This document shows, piece by piece, positions 8,531 to 15,765 of a stretch of DNA of 64,000 nt. Positions within the stretch are counted from its first letter, which is position 1. Each line of letters opens with the position of its first letter. Made by a program: the position numbers and the translations under genes. The notes under the pieces were generated by a model that did no database searches, had not been told where the DNA came from, and saw only the letters and a program-made list of their open reading frames with translations. Origin of the DNA: Methylotenera sp. (GTDB lineage Bacteria; Pseudomonadota; Gammaproteobacteria; Burkholderiales; Methylophilaceae); assembly GCA_021732365.1 (NCBI GenBank), contig JAKFVD010000003.1, positions 1 to 64,000 of the forward strand, read 5' to 3'.

Positions 8531-8735
8531 TTTTTAACTCCTTAATCTGTGGCTTTTCTGTGCTGCTATTCGATTCTATTTCTGATATGGCATCCGCTAG
8601 TGATTCCTTATCTTCATCATCTAATTCGCCCAATATTTCGATTAAATCTAGCGGCAATTCTGCCTCTGCTGCATAGGCATGTGGGGCAAGCAGTAAAACA
8701 ATCACTAGTAGCAATCTAGCTTGCAATTTTTTCAT
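8520..8735 (-). CDS. Small secreted acidic protein of the sigma operon
   Basis: 71 residues. A clear signal peptide (MKKLQARLLLVIVLLLAPHA, then YAA) is followed by ~48 mature residues dominated by Asp and Glu. It overlaps the upstream DUF3619 gene by 20 bp and the downstream DUF3106 gene by 11 bp, so it is translationally coupled on both sides; this supports it being real despite its size. Its acidic mature part lies next to a strongly basic periplasmic protein encoded downstream, so the two may interact (inference). I do not recognise a family. Confidence 0.7.
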   Translation of the reverse strand: MKKLQARLLLVIVLLLAPHAYAAEAELPLDLIEILGELDDEDKESLADAISEIESNSSTEKPQIKELKNEK

Positions 8736-9075
8736 CCTCAGCCAGCGTTTCGTCTATCCATGCATAAAGGTCTGGGTCGGTCATCACGTCTAATTCTTCT
8801 GCATTATCCAGTAATTCAAAAACCGCTATTTGATCATGATTTTCTGGCTGCGAATCGTTTATGCTGGGGTTAAAAGCCATCAATGCCGCAAACAAAGAAC
8901 ATAGTGCGAGTGAGCCAGCAGGCAGCCAATAGCTGGTTTGTAGCCATTTGTTGGTACCTTTTGCTAAAGCTTGCTGACGCCTGCTGGCTAATTGCTGGCG
9001 GGTGTCAAAATCCAGCTGTTGCAGATTGCTATCAAGGCTAGCTTTTACTTTTTGCTCAAATGAATCGTGTTGCAT
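8716..9075 (-). CDS. DUF3619-family single-pass membrane protein
   Basis: 119 residues. An N-terminal cytoplasmic helical part (1-~48, with Gln/Arg-rich SRRQQALAKG) precedes one transmembrane segment (~50-68, YWLPAGSLALCSLFAALMAF) and an acidic C-terminal region facing the periplasm. The family is regularly found right after an ECF sigma factor in betaproteobacteria. Position and topology are those of an anti-sigma factor, though no zinc-binding anti-sigma motif is visible. It begins 14 bp after the sigma factor stop. Confidence 0.75.
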   Translation of the reverse strand: MQHDSFEQKVKASLDSNLQQLDFDTRQQLASRRQQALAKGTNKWLQTSYWLPAGSLALCSLFAALMAFNPSINDSQPENHDQIAVFELLDNAEELDVMTDPDLYAWIDETLAEDEKIAS

Positions 9076-9089
9076 GATTAATGTGCCTT

Positions 9090-9608
9090 TTAATTGTGCG
9101 CTTGTAGTTGCCCACGCAACTTTTCAAGCGCGCGCGAATAGTGTGTTTTAACGCTGCTTTCTGAACATTGCATGGCGGCTGCGGTTTCGGCAATATCTAA
9201 GCCTTCCCAAACGCGTAGCAAAAAAACTTGTTGCTGGCGTAGCGGTAATGCGCGTAATTCTTTATTCAGTTTTTGCATAAATTGCTCATCTTGCACTTGC
9301 ACATCTGGCGCGCTGGATGGCGCTGCTGGAAACTGCGACAGCGGGTCTTCAATTTCATCATCTTCATCCCAATGCAGCCAACCCCTTACACGATTGCGTA
9401 CACTTTGCCTTCTATGCCAATCCAGAATACGCGTTTGCAGAATGCTGTAAAACAGCGGTTTCCATTGCTCTGCTGGGTGCGCGCTATATTTTTGCACCAA
9501 TTTCATCATGGCGTCTTGCACAATATCCAGCGCATCGTCACGGTTTCCCGTTGCATATTGCGCTATTGAAAAAGCGCGACCTTCAATACTGGCTAAAAAA
9601 GTTTGCAT
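9090..9608 (-). CDS. ECF-type RNA polymerase sigma factor
   Basis: 172 residues with sigma region 2 (residues ~8-80, including DDALDIVQDAMMKLVQKY and ILDWHRRQ) and region 4 (~115-168, LPLRQQQVFLLRVWEGLDI, then SESSVKTHYSRALEKLR). There is no region 1 or 3, as in ECF sigmas. It is cotranscribed with the downstream DUF3619, acidic and DUF3106 genes. It is probably held by the DUF3619 membrane protein and released by an envelope signal (inference from operon type). Confidence 0.88.
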   Translation of the reverse strand: MQTFLASIEGRAFSIAQYATGNRDDALDIVQDAMMKLVQKYSAHPAEQWKPLFYSILQTRILDWHRRQSVRNRVRGWLHWDEDDEIEDPLSQFPAAPSSAPDVQVQDEQFMQKLNKELRALPLRQQQVFLLRVWEGLDIAETAAAMQCSESSVKTHYSRALEKLRGQLQAHN

Positions 9609-9647
9609 TAAGCTGCTGGCAGCGCCTTTATTAATATTGGATAGTGA

Positions 9648-10031
9648 TTATTTGCGACGTGCAGAGCGTTTTGAGGCACGATTATCCAGACGATTATTAA
9701 TGCGCTCACCTTTACGGTCTAGCTTGTTATCAACGCGATCGCCGCGTTTATCTAAGCGTTGGTCAATGCGGTCACCTTTATTTTCCAATCGGTCAGCACG
9801 CGCTTCATTGCCGTTTGCGCTGGCTTTGTCAGCGCGATTATCTAACCGATCTTCAATGCGGTCACCTTTGTTATCTAATCGGTCTTCAATGCGGTCGCCT
9901 TTATTATCTAGGCGATTTTCAATACGATCGCCACGGTCGTCAAGCCCAACATTGTTGGCGTCTTCTGCCATCACACTGGCAGATAACAATAAGCTGAATA
10001 CGGTTGTGCTAATAATGATTGCATTTTTCAT
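9648..10031 (-). CDS. Secreted hendecad-repeat protein
   Basis: 127 residues. A signal peptide (1-~22, ending VMA) is followed by six 11-residue repeats of consensus N-K-G-D-R-I-E-D-R-L-D at 32-42, 43-53, 54-64, 84-94, 95-105 and 106-116. A 19-residue spacer (65-83) splits them into two groups of three, and the tail is basic. An 11-residue period corresponds to three helical turns, with Ile/Leu on one face and alternating Arg and Asp/Glu elsewhere. A long charged helix or coiled coil in the periplasm is expected. It lies 39 bp upstream of the sigma gene on the same strand and may be part of the same operon. Function unknown. Confidence 0.75.
   Translation of the reverse strand: MKNAIIISTTVFSLLLSASVMAEDANNVGLDDRGDRIENRLDNKGDRIEDRLDNKGDRIEDRLDNRADKASANGNEARADRLENKGDRIDQRLDKRGDRVDNKLDRKGERINNRLDNRASKRSARRK
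9684..9938 (-). repeat. Tandem 33-bp coding repeats (two blocks of three)
   Basis: The DNA shows near-copies of a 33-bp unit, for example + strand CAATGCGGTCACCTTT and CAATGCGGTCGCCTTT. Some units are almost identical at the nucleotide level and others have diverged in third positions. This suggests repeated slippage or duplication over time under selection for the protein pattern. Confidence 0.8.
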
Positions 10032-10168
10032 GTTAAATCCTTTTAGTATTAAAGTTTTATCAGGATAAATAGCGCTCCTTTAACTATCAAAACGCGGTCA
10101 TTTTTAATTTGTCTACAATGCGCCATAAATAAATTTATGTGATAAATTTTTGCATTAAAATTAGGCCT

Positions 10169-11014
10169 ATGCAAAATCCCGATAACCTGAAATCCGTTTT
10201 AAAGCCCAACCAATCCATCGCATTGCTAAAAGCGCTGCATATACTCACCGTGGATGGCAAACTTAATCAAGATAGCCGCCGTAAACTAAAGCAAGTGTAT
10301 CACTTTGTGAATTTTATAGAGCCGTTGTTAAGCACGTTATTCGCCAGCAACCCTAACCCAACCTTGGTTGACCATGGCGCGGGTAAATCGTATTTGGGAT
10401 TTATTTTGTATGATTTGTTGCTTAAACAGCATGCAGCAGGGCAGGTAATTGGCATTGAAAACCGCGCAGAATTGGTTGAGAAATCGACTTTGTTAGCGGC
10501 CGAATGTGGCTTTGATCGTATGCAATTTCAGCATTTAACGGTGGAAGAGTCCATTCACTCAACCACCTTGCCCAGTCAAGTGGATATTGTGACTGCGTTG
10601 CATGCTTGCAATACCGCAACCGATGATGCGATTCAGTTTGGGCTGCAAAAAAAGGCAAAATACATGGTGTTAGTGCCTTGCTGCCAAGCAGAAGTGGCAG
10701 AAGCGTTGCGCCAGCACAAGGTAGAAAGTTTTGGTAAAACAGCGCTTTCAGAAATCTGGCGCCACCCGATTCATACGCGCGAATTTGGCAGCCAGATTAC
10801 CAATGTATTACGCTGCTTGCAGCTTGAAGCGGCGGGTTATCAAGTCACAGTAACGGAATTGGTGGGCTGGGAACATTCCATGAAAAATGAGCTGATTATT
10901 GCCAAATACACAGGCCAGCCACGTAAAAATGCGCAGACGCGGTTAGTTAATATTTTGGATGAGTTGAATTTGGGTAGCATGAAATTTAGATTTACACAGG
11001 CAGCCAATACTTAA
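10169..11014 (+). CDS. SAM-dependent methyltransferase (Methyltransf_32-like)
   Basis: A Rossmann-type methyltransferase domain with SAM-binding motif VDHGAGKSYLGFIL around residues 69-82, acidic IGIENRAEL, and the segment ALHACNTATDDAI followed by VPCCQAE. These LHACNTATD and PCC motifs are typical of the Methyltransf_32 group, whose substrates are mostly unknown. I prefer the ATG at 10169 over the GTG at 10139, since the GTG lacks any ribosome binding site and the extra ten residues look non-coding. The gene is divergent from the hendecad/sigma operon across ~137 bp and is probably monocistronic. Confidence 0.75.
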   Translation: MQNPDNLKSVLKPNQSIALLKALHILTVDGKLNQDSRRKLKQVYHFVNFIEPLLSTLFASNPNPTLVDHGAGKSYLGFILYDLLLKQHAAGQVIGIENRAELVEKSTLLAAECGFDRMQFQHLTVEESIHSTTLPSQVDIVTALHACNTATDDAIQFGLQKKAKYMVLVPCCQAEVAEALRQHKVESFGKTALSEIWRHPIHTREFGSQITNVLRCLQLEAAGYQVTVTELVGWEHSMKNELIIAKYTGQPRKNAQTRLVNILDELNLGSMKFRFTQAANT

Positions 11015-11114
11015 CCCTTGAAAAAGCCATAAAACTGTCTTAATTTTTAAACATTTTTGACATAATTAGTAGGCATAGTCCAGTTTTTACAATCAAACCG
11101 TAAAGGCGATGACA

Positions 11115-11261
11115 ATGAATATACTGAATAAAGTCATGCAACTCATCAATTGCGTTGATGTAATGATTGATAACTTAAACGTTTTTAATTTTAGTTTAGG
11201 TATTGATGCAGACTTAGACGCGGTTGCCATTAGCGAATCGTTAAGCACTTTAGAGACTTAA
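11115..11261 (+). CDS. Small ORF, 48 residues
   Basis: Reads MNILNKVMQLINCVDVMIDN, then LNVFNFSLGIDADLDAVAIS and a short acidic end. AAAGG at 11102-11106 sits 8 bases before this ATG (an in-frame ATG at 11109 is too close), and a TTGACA hexamer lies at 11057-11062. Codon use resembles its neighbours. It could be a small acidic cytoplasmic protein, or chance. No family recognised. Confidence 0.4.
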   Translation: MNILNKVMQLINCVDVMIDNLNVFNFSLGIDADLDAVAISESLSTLET

Positions 11262-11582
11262 TACTAAAAAATTAAACTAGCATAATTAAAATGACTCAGC
11301 AGGTATTTCTAGCTGCGCTATCAAACTCAGCATCTAATTAGCAAGCAGTTTGCCAGGCAAGAATCCTTGTTAAGTACGAACAACAGTTGCATTCATCGCA
11401 AACATCACCCATATACCAATTCATTTTTACTTAATCTTTCGTCATTAAAACTAGTCTAATCGGACTACTCCGTAACGCCCAATCTTAATTTTTCACTTAT
11501 TTTTAGTTGTTAAAGTGTTCGCATGTTAAAGCTGCTAAAACGGCTTTTTGCTTAATTTTAATTTCTATGAAAAGTGATTACA
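11262..11582 (+). other. Intergenic leader before the nuclease gene
   Basis: About 320 bp without a supportable ORF. It holds the ACTAGTC-N3-TCGG motif and is otherwise AT-rich. A weak AAAGC/GCTTT hairpin followed by T's lies at about 11527-11550, some 30 bp before the start, and might be a leader structure. I found no convincing Pho box. Confidence 0.5.
11450..11463 (+). promoter_or_regulatory. ACTAGTC-N3-TCGG motif, copy 1
   Basis: ACTAGTCTAATCGG lies ~120 bp before the nuclease start. The same 11 fixed bases with the same gap occur before the 5'-nucleotidase at 15574-15587 (ACTAGTCCGTTCGG), and I found no third copy by eye. In this copy AGTC-N6-GACT also forms a dyad. Probable shared activator site; the binding protein is unknown. 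Confidence 0.5.
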
Positions 11583-14500
11583 GTGAAAAATTTATTCAAA
11601 ACTGCAAGTAGTGTGGCACTCGCTTTAGTCTCAGTCGCGATGATGAATACGGCTGTTGCGTCTGATAGCGGTGTGGTAATTAGCCAAGTATATGGCGGCA
11701 ACGGCAGCACATTTAACCGCGATTATGTTGAGATATTTAACGCATCCAATGCGCCAGTCAGTATTTCAGGTTGGTCGATTCAATACTCTAGTGCAACAGG
11801 TACAGGGCTGTTTTCTGCCAATGGTGTTACTGCTTTAAATGGCACTTTACAAGCGGGCCAATATTACTTAGTTGGTTTAAATACAGTGGCAGCAGGTGCT
11901 GCCTTACCGAGCGTAGATGCAAGTGGCACTACCAATATGAGTGGCACTAATGGCAAAGTAGTTTTAGTGAATACCAGCACAGGTTTAGCTTGTAACGGCG
12001 GTTCAACGCCTTGCAATACCGCACAAACCGCACAAATTGTAGATTTAGTCGGTTATGGCAATTCTAACTATTTTGAAACGACTGCTGCACCTGTATTAAC
12101 ATCGACAACTGCGCTATTTCGTGCGGTTAATGGCTGTACAGATAGCAATAACAATAGTGCCGATTTCAGCGTTGGTACTCCCGCGCCACGCAATAGTAGC
12201 TCACTACTAGCACCTTGCGGTGGCAGTGGGCCGATTAATCAACCGATTATTGCCAGTTGCCCAGCATTAAACTTAACAGTAGGCTCAGCTGGTTCAGTCA
12301 CCTTAACTGCAACTGACTCTGATGGTGTTGTGAATAACGCAATTCAAACCAGTGTGGCAGTAGCAGGTTTAGAATTGGGTACGATTACAGCAGCTACAAG
12401 TGCAGGGCAATCAGCTAGTATTAGTCTAAATGCTGCCAATAGCTTAGCTGTTGGCAATTACGAGGTGACGATTCGCTTTACCAACAACGATGCGCAAAAT
12501 GCTAGCTGTACTGTGAATGTTAATGTGCAAGCGGCAGCATCAGTCACACGTATTTACGATATTCAAGGCAGCGCATTAGGTGTTGCGTCAGTTAGCCCAG
12601 TTAACGGTAGCAGTGTGGTAACTGAAGGTATTGTCACAGCCAAATTTGCAGGCTTAAGTGGTTTTTATCTGCAAGATGAAACAGGTGATAACAACCCATT
12701 AACTTCAGATGGTATTTTTGTATTTGGCAGTGCAACACTGGCAAGCGTAAACGTTGGCGATAAAATTCGTTTAAACGCAAACGTAACCGAATTCAACACA
12801 GTGACGCAATTGTCAGGCGCTAGCAATATTCAGGTGTTAAGTACAAACAACGCTGTTACGCCACTTGATATTAGCTTGCCAGAACAAGTAGAGGGCGATT
12901 TAGAAGCTTTTGAGGGCATGTTAGTACGCATCACTTCACCAATGACTGCTTCACAAAACTTCTTTCAAGGTCGTTTTGGTCAAGTGAGTTTGTCTGCAAA
13001 CGGTCGTTTAATTAAACCAACTAATATTTTTGCTGCAAATAGTGCAGAAGCACTTGCATTAACCGATGCAAATCTACGCCATCGCCTTACTTTAGATGAT
13101 GGTAGCAGCGCACAAAATCCAAACCCAATTCCATTCATTGGCTTGGATAACACCTTGCGTGCTGGCGATGTCGCACAAACGATTACTGGTGTTATTGATC
13201 ATGGTTTAATCACAGCTACTAATCCAGGCCCACGTGATTACCGCATTTTCCCAACAATTACCCCAGTTTTTGAGCGTGCAAACGCGCGCACTGCTGCCCC
13301 AAATGCAGTGGGCGGCAACTTAAAAGTAGCTAGTTTTAACGTATTAAATTATTTCACTACGTTTGTAGATGGCACTAACGTTGCTGGCCAAACGGGCCAA
13401 GGTTGTTCTTTGGGCGGAAGCGTAACAGCCAGCAATTGCCGAGGTGCTAATAATTTGAATGAGTTTAATCGTCAACGCGACAAAATCGTGAATGCGATTG
13501 CTGCCATTAATGCCGATATTGTTGGTTTGATGGAAATTCAAAATAACGGTGCAACCGCTGCGCAACACTTGGTGGATGCATTAAATGCAAAAATGGGTGC
13601 AAATACCTACGCTAGGGTTTTAGATCCTGTAGCAGGTACAGGCACTGATGCGATTAAAGTCGCCATGATCTACAAACCAGCACGTGTATCACTGGTGAAT
13701 GCAGCTTTGTCGGATTTAGACAGCATTAATAGCCGCCCAACCCTTGCACAAACCTTTGCAGTGGCTAATGGTGAAAAATTCTCAGTGATTGTGAATCACT
13801 TTAAATCAAAAGGCTGCGGCGGTGCCAGTGGTGCCGATTTAGATCAAAACGATGGTCAGGGTTGCTTTAACGCACAACGTTTAGCGCAAGCCAGCCAACT
13901 AGCCAATACGTTTATTCCGCAAGTGGTGGCAGCGGCAAATGACAGTGACGTATTAATCATTGGCGATTTAAATTCGTATGGTAAAGAAGACCCGATTCTG
14001 TTGTTAAGTGATAACGGTTTCAGTGATTTAATCGAACGCTTTAATGGCCAAGCTGGTTATTCTTTTGTGTTTGATGGCGAATCAGGCTACCTAGACCATG
14101 GCTTAGCCAGCACAAGCATCAGCAACCAAATTACAGGCGCAAACCAATGGCATATCAATGCGGATGAGCCATCGGTGATTGATTACAACACGGAATTTAA
14201 ACCGCAAGATTTGTACACGCCAGGCCCATACCGCGCATCTGATCACGATCCAGTAGTTATCGGTTTGAATCTACAAAAAACCATTAATGGCAGCAAAGGC
14301 CGTGACACGATTACTGGCACAGCAGGTGACGATGTGATTAACGGTGGTGAGGGAGCAGACACAATTAATACTGGCGCAGGCAATGATGTGTTGGTGTACC
14401 AAAACATGCGCGATGCAACAGACACTGTGAACGACTTTACGCCAGCTTCAGACCGTGTTGACTTGAGCTTATTGTTGGCTGCGGTTGGTTACACAGGCAG

Positions 14501-14663
14501 CAACCCATTTGCAGATGGTTATGCAAGATTAGTGAATGTAACAGGCGGCGTAAGCGTGCAGATTGATGTGGATGGCAGTGGCCCAGCGGTATATCGCCCA
14601 ATTGCCTTGTTAAAAAATCTGTCAGTAACAGCTTTAGAAGTAACAAGAGATTTTGTTTGGTAG
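11583..14663 (+). CDS. ExeM/NucH-type extracellular endonuclease with RTX-like C-terminal module
   Basis: Sec signal peptide (first ~26 residues, ending in A-V-A-S). A lamin-tail domain (VVISQVYGGNGSTFNRDYVE onward) spans ~25-200, with further beta-rich domains to ~570. An endonuclease/exonuclease/phosphatase domain spans ~580-895, with LKVASFNVLNYF, the catalytic IIGDLNSYGKED and ASDHDPVVIGL near 885-893. From ~903 there are RTX-type nonapeptides (GTAGDDVINGGEGADTINTG, then AGNDVL) and a ~85-residue tail. The product should degrade extracellular DNA. I favour the GTG at 11583 (GAAAAG 8 bases upstream) over the GTG at 11574. The C-terminal ~125 residues match those of the 5'-nucleotidase downstream. 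A Sec signal together with an RTX-like end is unusual. The PEP-CTERM gene follows after 79 bp, probably in one operon. Confidence 0.88.
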   Translation: MKNLFKTASSVALALVSVAMMNTAVASDSGVVISQVYGGNGSTFNRDYVEIFNASNAPVSISGWSIQYSSATGTGLFSANGVTALNGTLQAGQYYLVGLNTVAAGAALPSVDASGTTNMSGTNGKVVLVNTSTGLACNGGSTPCNTAQTAQIVDLVGYGNSNYFETTAAPVLTSTTALFRAVNGCTDSNNNSADFSVGTPAPRNSSSLLAPCGGSGPINQPIIASCPALNLTVGSAGSVTLTATDSDGVVNNAIQTSVAVAGLELGTITAATSAGQSASISLNAANSLAVGNYEVTIRFTNNDAQNASCTVNVNVQAAASVTRIYDIQGSALGVASVSPVNGSSVVTEGIVTAKFAGLSGFYLQDETGDNNPLTSDGIFVFGSATLASVNVGDKIRLNANVTEFNTVTQLSGASNIQVLSTNNAVTPLDISLPEQVEGDLEAFEGMLVRITSPMTASQNFFQGRFGQVSLSANGRLIKPTNIFAANSAEALALTDANLRHRLTLDDGSSAQNPNPIPFIGLDNTLRAGDVAQTITGVIDHGLITATNPGPRDYRIFPTITPVFERANARTAAPNAVGGNLKVASFNVLNYFTTFVDGTNVAGQTGQGCSLGGSVTASNCRGANNLNEFNRQRDKIVNAIAAINADIVGLMEIQNNGATAAQHLVDALNAKMGANTYARVLDPVAGTGTDAIKVAMIYKPARVSLVNAALSDLDSINSRPTLAQTFAVANGEKFSVIVNHFKSKGCGGASGADLDQNDGQGCFNAQRLAQASQLANTFIPQVVAAANDSDVLIIGDLNSYGKEDPILLLSDNGFSDLIERFNGQAGYSFVFDGESGYLDHGLASTSISNQITGANQWHINADEPSVIDYNTEFKPQDLYTPGPYRASDHDPVVIGLNLQKTINGSKGRDTITGTAGDDVINGGEGADTINTGAGNDVLVYQNMRDATDTVNDFTPASDRVDLSLLLAAVGYTGSNPFADGYARLVNVTGGVSVQIDVDGSGPAVYRPIALLKNLSVTALEVTRDFVW

Positions 14664-14742
14664 TAAAAGTTTTAGTAGTAAAAATTCAAGTCATTTTAGG
14701 TGTTAAGTATTTTTTAATTATTCAATTTTTGGGAGTTTTAAC

Positions 14743-15459
14743 ATGATGAAGCAGTTAGTAATAGCTGCAGCCTTAATGGCTGCAGGCAGTGCAAATGCAG
14801 ATACCATTACACAATGGAACTTTAACTCTGTGCCGTCAGATGCCAATACCGCAACAGGTACGTTAACGCCTAATATTGGTGCTGGCGTAATCAGTCTGTT
14901 AAACGGTGTAACAAGCACTGGTTTTAACAGTGGTGTTGGCTCTAGCGATACATCATTAGCGACTAATAATAGTGGTTATCAAACAACTACTTATGCTACA
15001 CAAGGCGCGCAAAATCAATTAAGAGGCGTGCAATACAACGTCAGCACCGTTGGTTTTTCAGATATCACAGTGAGCTACGATTTACGCCACAGCAACACAA
15101 GCTCGCGTTATGAGCAGTTTCAGTATTCAGTCGATGGCACTAACTTTACAGACTTTGCGCTATTTGATGGCAATGTAGGTGATGCATGGTTTAGCCGTTC
15201 AGTTGATTTGTCTGCAATTTCAGGTGCAGACAACAATGCAAGTTTTTCTTTTCGTGTTGTGGCAGCGTTTGCACCAACAACAGCCGGCTACTTGGCATCT
15301 AACCCAACCAGCACCTACGCTGGAGGTACATGGCGTTTTGATGCGGTAACCGTTTCAGGTGCTGCGGTTGCAGCTGTGCCAGAACCAGAAAGCTATGCAT
15401 TATTAGTAGCTGGTTTAGGTTTTGTGGGTTTTGCATCACGCCGTCGTCAAGCAGTTTAA
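14743..15459 (+). CDS. PEP-CTERM sorting-domain protein 1
   Basis: 238 residues. A signal peptide (ends GSANA, ~20) is followed by a Ser/Thr/Asn-rich beta-sandwich-like body that starts DTITQWNF. A C-terminal PEP-CTERM anchor reads VPEPESYALLVAGLGFVG and then an Arg-rich end. Such proteins are processed by exosortase and exposed on or released from the surface; no exosortase gene lies in this window. GGGAG precedes the start, and either of two adjacent ATGs (14743/14746) would do. It follows the nuclease gene closely and is followed by a strong terminator, so the two form a unit. Confidence 0.88.
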   Translation: MMKQLVIAAALMAAGSANADTITQWNFNSVPSDANTATGTLTPNIGAGVISLLNGVTSTGFNSGVGSSDTSLATNNSGYQTTTYATQGAQNQLRGVQYNVSTVGFSDITVSYDLRHSNTSSRYEQFQYSVDGTNFTDFALFDGNVGDAWFSRSVDLSAISGADNNASFSFRVVAAFAPTTAGYLASNPTSTYAGGTWRFDAVTVSGAAVAAVPEPESYALLVAGLGFVGFASRRRQAV

Positions 15460-15512
15460 TGCGTTTTTATATGGGCTTTTCCTAGTCACCCATTAGGTTG
15501 AATCCAGCGATT

Positions 15513-15543
15513 AAAAGGCTCTCACCAAAAGTGAGGGCCTTTT
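15513..15543 (+). terminator. Rho-independent terminator after PEP-CTERM gene 1
   Basis: AAAAGGCTCTCAC / CAAAA loop / GTGAGGGCCTTTT: a 13-bp stem with one G-U pair, followed by a T-rich stretch. It lies 53 bp after the stop codon and closes the nuclease operon. Confidence 0.88.
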
Positions 15544-15573
15544 AATTTTTTGCGTCATAAATGCCTACAAAAG

Positions 15574-15587
15574 ACTAGTCCGTTCGG
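15574..15587 (+). promoter_or_regulatory. ACTAGTC-N3-TCGG motif, copy 2
   Basis: ACTAGTCCGTTCGG lies 31 bp after the preceding terminator and ~180 bp before the 5'-nucleotidase start. It shares 11 fixed bases and spacing with 11450-11463; the sequence around it is otherwise unrelated. The remainder of the 306-bp gap is AT-rich and has no believable ORF. Confidence 0.5.
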
Positions 15588-15765
15588 TTCATGGTCATCA
15601 CTTTTAACGCAATATTTAATCGCTAAAGTACACGTTAATAAAAAAGAATAGTGCGCAATGTAATTTAGTTAATGCTTAAAGTTAACTAAAAAACGGTAGC
15701 AAATATTTCACGCATATTGATGTGTTTACTTTAATTAAAACTCTACTCAAACTTTAGGAAAAATC

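Noticed and set aside
9684..9938. Possible CRISPR-like array
   Set aside because: The repeats are contiguous 33-bp coding units in frame with no unique spacers and no cas genes nearby.
9508..10068. 186-residue plus-strand ORF with repeated RLSxRxSMRSPL words
   Set aside because: It is the antisense shadow of the hendecad-repeat gene; open frames arise from the biased repeat and it has no ribosome binding site.
11401..11583. Pho box before the nuclease gene
   Set aside because: CTTTCGTCAT and ATTAAAACTAGTC only loosely resemble CTGTCAT repeats; no two half-sites at 11-bp spacing.
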